DNA of 64,000 bases from NCBI GenBank assembly GCA_949289345.1, contig CASENS010000070.1, positions 1 to 64,000 of the forward strand. The letters are read 5' to 3'. Made by a program: the position numbers and the translations under genes. How positions within the stretch are numbered: position 1 is the stretch's first letter; each line of letters starts with the position of its first letter. The stretch is from an uncultured Bacteroides sp. GTDB taxonomy: Bacteria; Bacteroidota; Bacteroidia; Bacteroidales; Bacteroidaceae. The notes beneath the pieces were generated by a model. That model did no database searches, was not told where the DNA came from, and worked only from the letters and a program-made list of their open reading frames with translations. This document shows positions 62,409 through 64,000 of the stretch, piece after piece.

Positions 62409-63694
62409 TGGTTCAGCGTATATTTAAGTTGGTAAATACTTTGCAGGAGTCTGATTTCATGATAGGACGCATTCAGGCGGGCTTGTTTTTCGTCTGTCAG
62501 CTTGGTCAGCAGGGCGGTAGCGTCTATCACCCCATTGTCCAGTTGCGATTCGGCCGCTTTCCGCACATTCTCGCGCAACCGCACGATCCGGCCGTTTTCC
62601 TCCATGACGGCTTTCAGTTCGTCTATGCGGTCCAGTTGCGAGCGGGTCTTCAGGCGGGTGTTGAACAGGAACACGTCACGCTCTACGGCGATGTGGTCCG
62701 ACGCGAGACGCAGTTTCCGCCTGTCATTCTTCGTATGATAGAAAGCGCCTATGTTCCACGACACTTTCACGCCGGCGAGTATGTTGAAGGACGGGTCACG
62801 GTTCATCATGCTCGCGAAGTAATCGAAGCCCGGATATCCGTAGTAGGCTTGGGCGAACAGTCCTATTTTGGGCATGGTATTCGCCGTTATGCTTGCGGTT
62901 TTCGCTTCGTTGGCCAGCAGCCGTGCCTCGAATTGTTTCAGTTCAGGGCGGTCGGGCGTCAGGTCATGTGGAATGGAGGCGTCCGGCCTCACCAGTTCCT
63001 GCCCCACAAGGCTTCTCCCTGTAAACAGTTCAAGCACCTTGCGGTAGCTTTCCGAAGCGCTTTCCGCCTGGATGAGTTGTTGTTTGCCGCTCAGGTATTG
63101 GGCCTCCACCATGTCCACGTCGCTTTGCATGGCCGTTCCGTTCTTCCGCATGGCCCGCAGTTTGTCAAGATTGCTTTGGAGCAAGGCCTGCATGTTTCGG
63201 GTTTGTTCTATCTGTTCGTCCATAAGCAGGATGCCGAAGTACAGCTCTTCGACCCGCTCACGGATGGCATAAAGCCGGACATCCATGGCCGCCTTCCGTT
63301 CCGCGTCCTCGGCACGTTCTATCTTCCGTTTCGTTTTCGATTCCCCGCCGTCCCATATGTTCTGGCTGATGTCCGCCCCCACTTTGTATTGCCACTCGTC
63401 CAGTCCCGACAGGGTCGTGCCGGTCCGGCTGATGATGTCGGCCAGTGATTGCGGGAAGGAAGGCGTCTCGTTCTGCACGGTTCCCTGCCCGTACACGTTG
63501 ATTTGCGGCAGCCAGCTTTTGTGGATGTCCGACAGGTTCACCTCCCGGGTCTGCTCCAACAGGTCATATTTCCGGATGAGCGGATAGTTGTCTTGTGCCA
63601 GCGTGACGCATTCCTCCAATGTCACTTGGGCGGAAAGATGAAATCCGGCTGACAGTGACAGCGCCAAAAGCAAATACATTCTCAACATAATCAA
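62405..63694 (-). CDS. TolC-family outer-membrane efflux protein
   Basis: 429 aa. A signal peptide (YLLLALSLSAGFHLSAQ) is followed by two TolC/OEP repeats of long helices (VTLEECVTLAQDNYPLIRK near 25-43; KDNRRKLRLASD type segment near 325). It forms the outer-membrane duct of the tripartite exporter. The start could be 63694 or the second Met at 63688. Its first codons overlap the TetR gene's stop by 4 bp. Confidence 0.88.
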   Translation of the reverse strand: MIMLRMYLLLALSLSAGFHLSAQVTLEECVTLAQDNYPLIRKYDLLEQTREVNLSDIHKSWLPQINVYGQGTVQNETPSFPQSLADIISRTGTTLSGLDEWQYKVGADISQNIWDGGESKTKRKIERAEDAERKAAMDVRLYAIRERVEELYFGILLMDEQIEQTRNMQALLQSNLDKLRAMRKNGTAMQSDVDMVEAQYLSGKQQLIQAESASESYRKVLELFTGRSLVGQELVRPDASIPHDLTPDRPELKQFEARLLANEAKTASITANTMPKIGLFAQAYYGYPGFDYFASMMNRDPSFNILAGVKVSWNIGAFYHTKNDRRKLRLASDHIAVERDVFLFNTRLKTRSQLDRIDELKAVMEENGRIVRLRENVRKAAESQLDNGVIDATALLTKLTDEKQARLNASYHEIRLLQSIYQLKYTLNQ

Positions 63695-64000
63695 TGGATT
63701 TTAAGTTTGTTCAGGATGGTTTCCACATTCTCTTTCTTACGCATCGCCAGAAAGTCGTCATAGTTCCTATAAGCATCCCCTATCGCGCCGTAAACAATGG
63801 GGGCTGCCATAAACGGAAATACGTTGAGCGACACGATGTCAATCAGCAACATCCGCGCGTCGACCTGGCGGCAAAGCCCCTTGGCGGCATATTCGTCAAT
63901 CTCACATTGAAGGTTACCCAAGAGGGTGTTCACAAAGTGCAGTGCGCCCAGTTTCATCATTTCAATGTGTTCCGGACGGGTAAGCACTTCGTTTACGATG
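63691..64000 (-). CDS. TetR-family regulator, C-terminal part (cut by window edge)
   Basis: Only the last roughly 102 codons are inside the window; the reading frame is open to base 64000. The helical ligand-binding region (IVNEVLTRPEHIEMMKLGALHF, two helices; VDARMLLIDIVSLNVFPFM) resembles the C-terminal domain of TetR regulators found at the head of Bacteroides efflux operons. The HTH part lies outside, so the family call rests on context and helical pattern. It probably represses the whole operon. Confidence 0.7.
   Translation of the reverse strand, partial: IVNEVLTRPEHIEMMKLGALHFVNTLLGNLQCEIDEYAAKGLCRQVDARMLLIDIVSLNVFPFMAAPIVYGAIGDAYRNYDDFLAMRKKENVETILNKLKIH

Overview
The window looks like a chromosomal segment of a Bacteroidales bacterium of the Bacteroides/Phocaeicola type. 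Many genes are preceded by the Bacteroidetes -7 promoter box TAnnTTTG instead of an E. coli-type -10. Gene content also fits: an S16 protein with a long charged tail, archaeal-type ProRS, the hexuronate set, an HU/DUF4469 protein, an FtsX-type ABC permease with an NtrC-like regulator, and AAA-ATPase-like/PDDEXK proteins. I did not identify a species.

Layout. 1-9.2 kb is housekeeping: tkt-rpiB, a fused purL, a pair of half-size chromate-transporter proteins and an rRNA methyltransferase. 9.3-25.2 kb is a surface-polysaccharide region with several GT2 enzymes, a GT4, a Wzx-like flippase, an asparagine-synthase-like protein and one frameshifted GT2. Embedded in it are two copies of a two-gene cassette, an AAA-ATPase-like/PDDEXK_9 protein followed by an Rpn/PDDEXK_2 protein, at 10.2-12.8 kb and 19.5-22.1 kb. 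25.3-31.2 kb is a hexuronate module: kdgK-eda divergent from a LacI-type regulator, uxaA and an NhaC-type transporter. 31.3-36.0 kb holds rpsP, a YigZ-family gene, an HpaII-like endonuclease with no visible methyltransferase, a nitroreductase and proS. 36.5-50.5 kb holds a B12/radical SAM enzyme, a GH105 lipoprotein, a YitT protein, a TerB/DnaJ protein, ybaK, uvrA, a Dpm1-like GT, pyrC, a stand-alone MetH reactivation domain, an ECF sigma factor with a membrane partner, and a metallophosphoesterase. 50.5-57.7 kb is an FtsX-type ABC exporter with its likely sigma-54 regulator/kinase pair. 57.7-64 kb is a TetR-TolC-HlyD-ABC-ABC-permease-permease efflux operon cut by the window edge.

Genes that probably work together: UxaA makes 2-keto-3-deoxygluconate, KdgK phosphorylates it and Eda cleaves the product; the GH105 enzyme could feed unsaturated uronates toward the same pool. 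The two-component pair at 55.0-57.7 kb probably drives the ABC exporter at 50.5-53.6 kb, because that exporter has a near-consensus -24/-12 promoter and two 17-bp palindromes 21 bp apart upstream. The most unusual items are the duplicated ATPase/nuclease cassette (one copy has lost the expected catalytic lysine), this sigma-54 circuit, and several intergenic arrays with helical-turn periodicity (4 dyads at exactly 22 bp; 5 CCGG-containing units at exactly 11 bp; 4 hairpins at about 22 bp with covarying arms).
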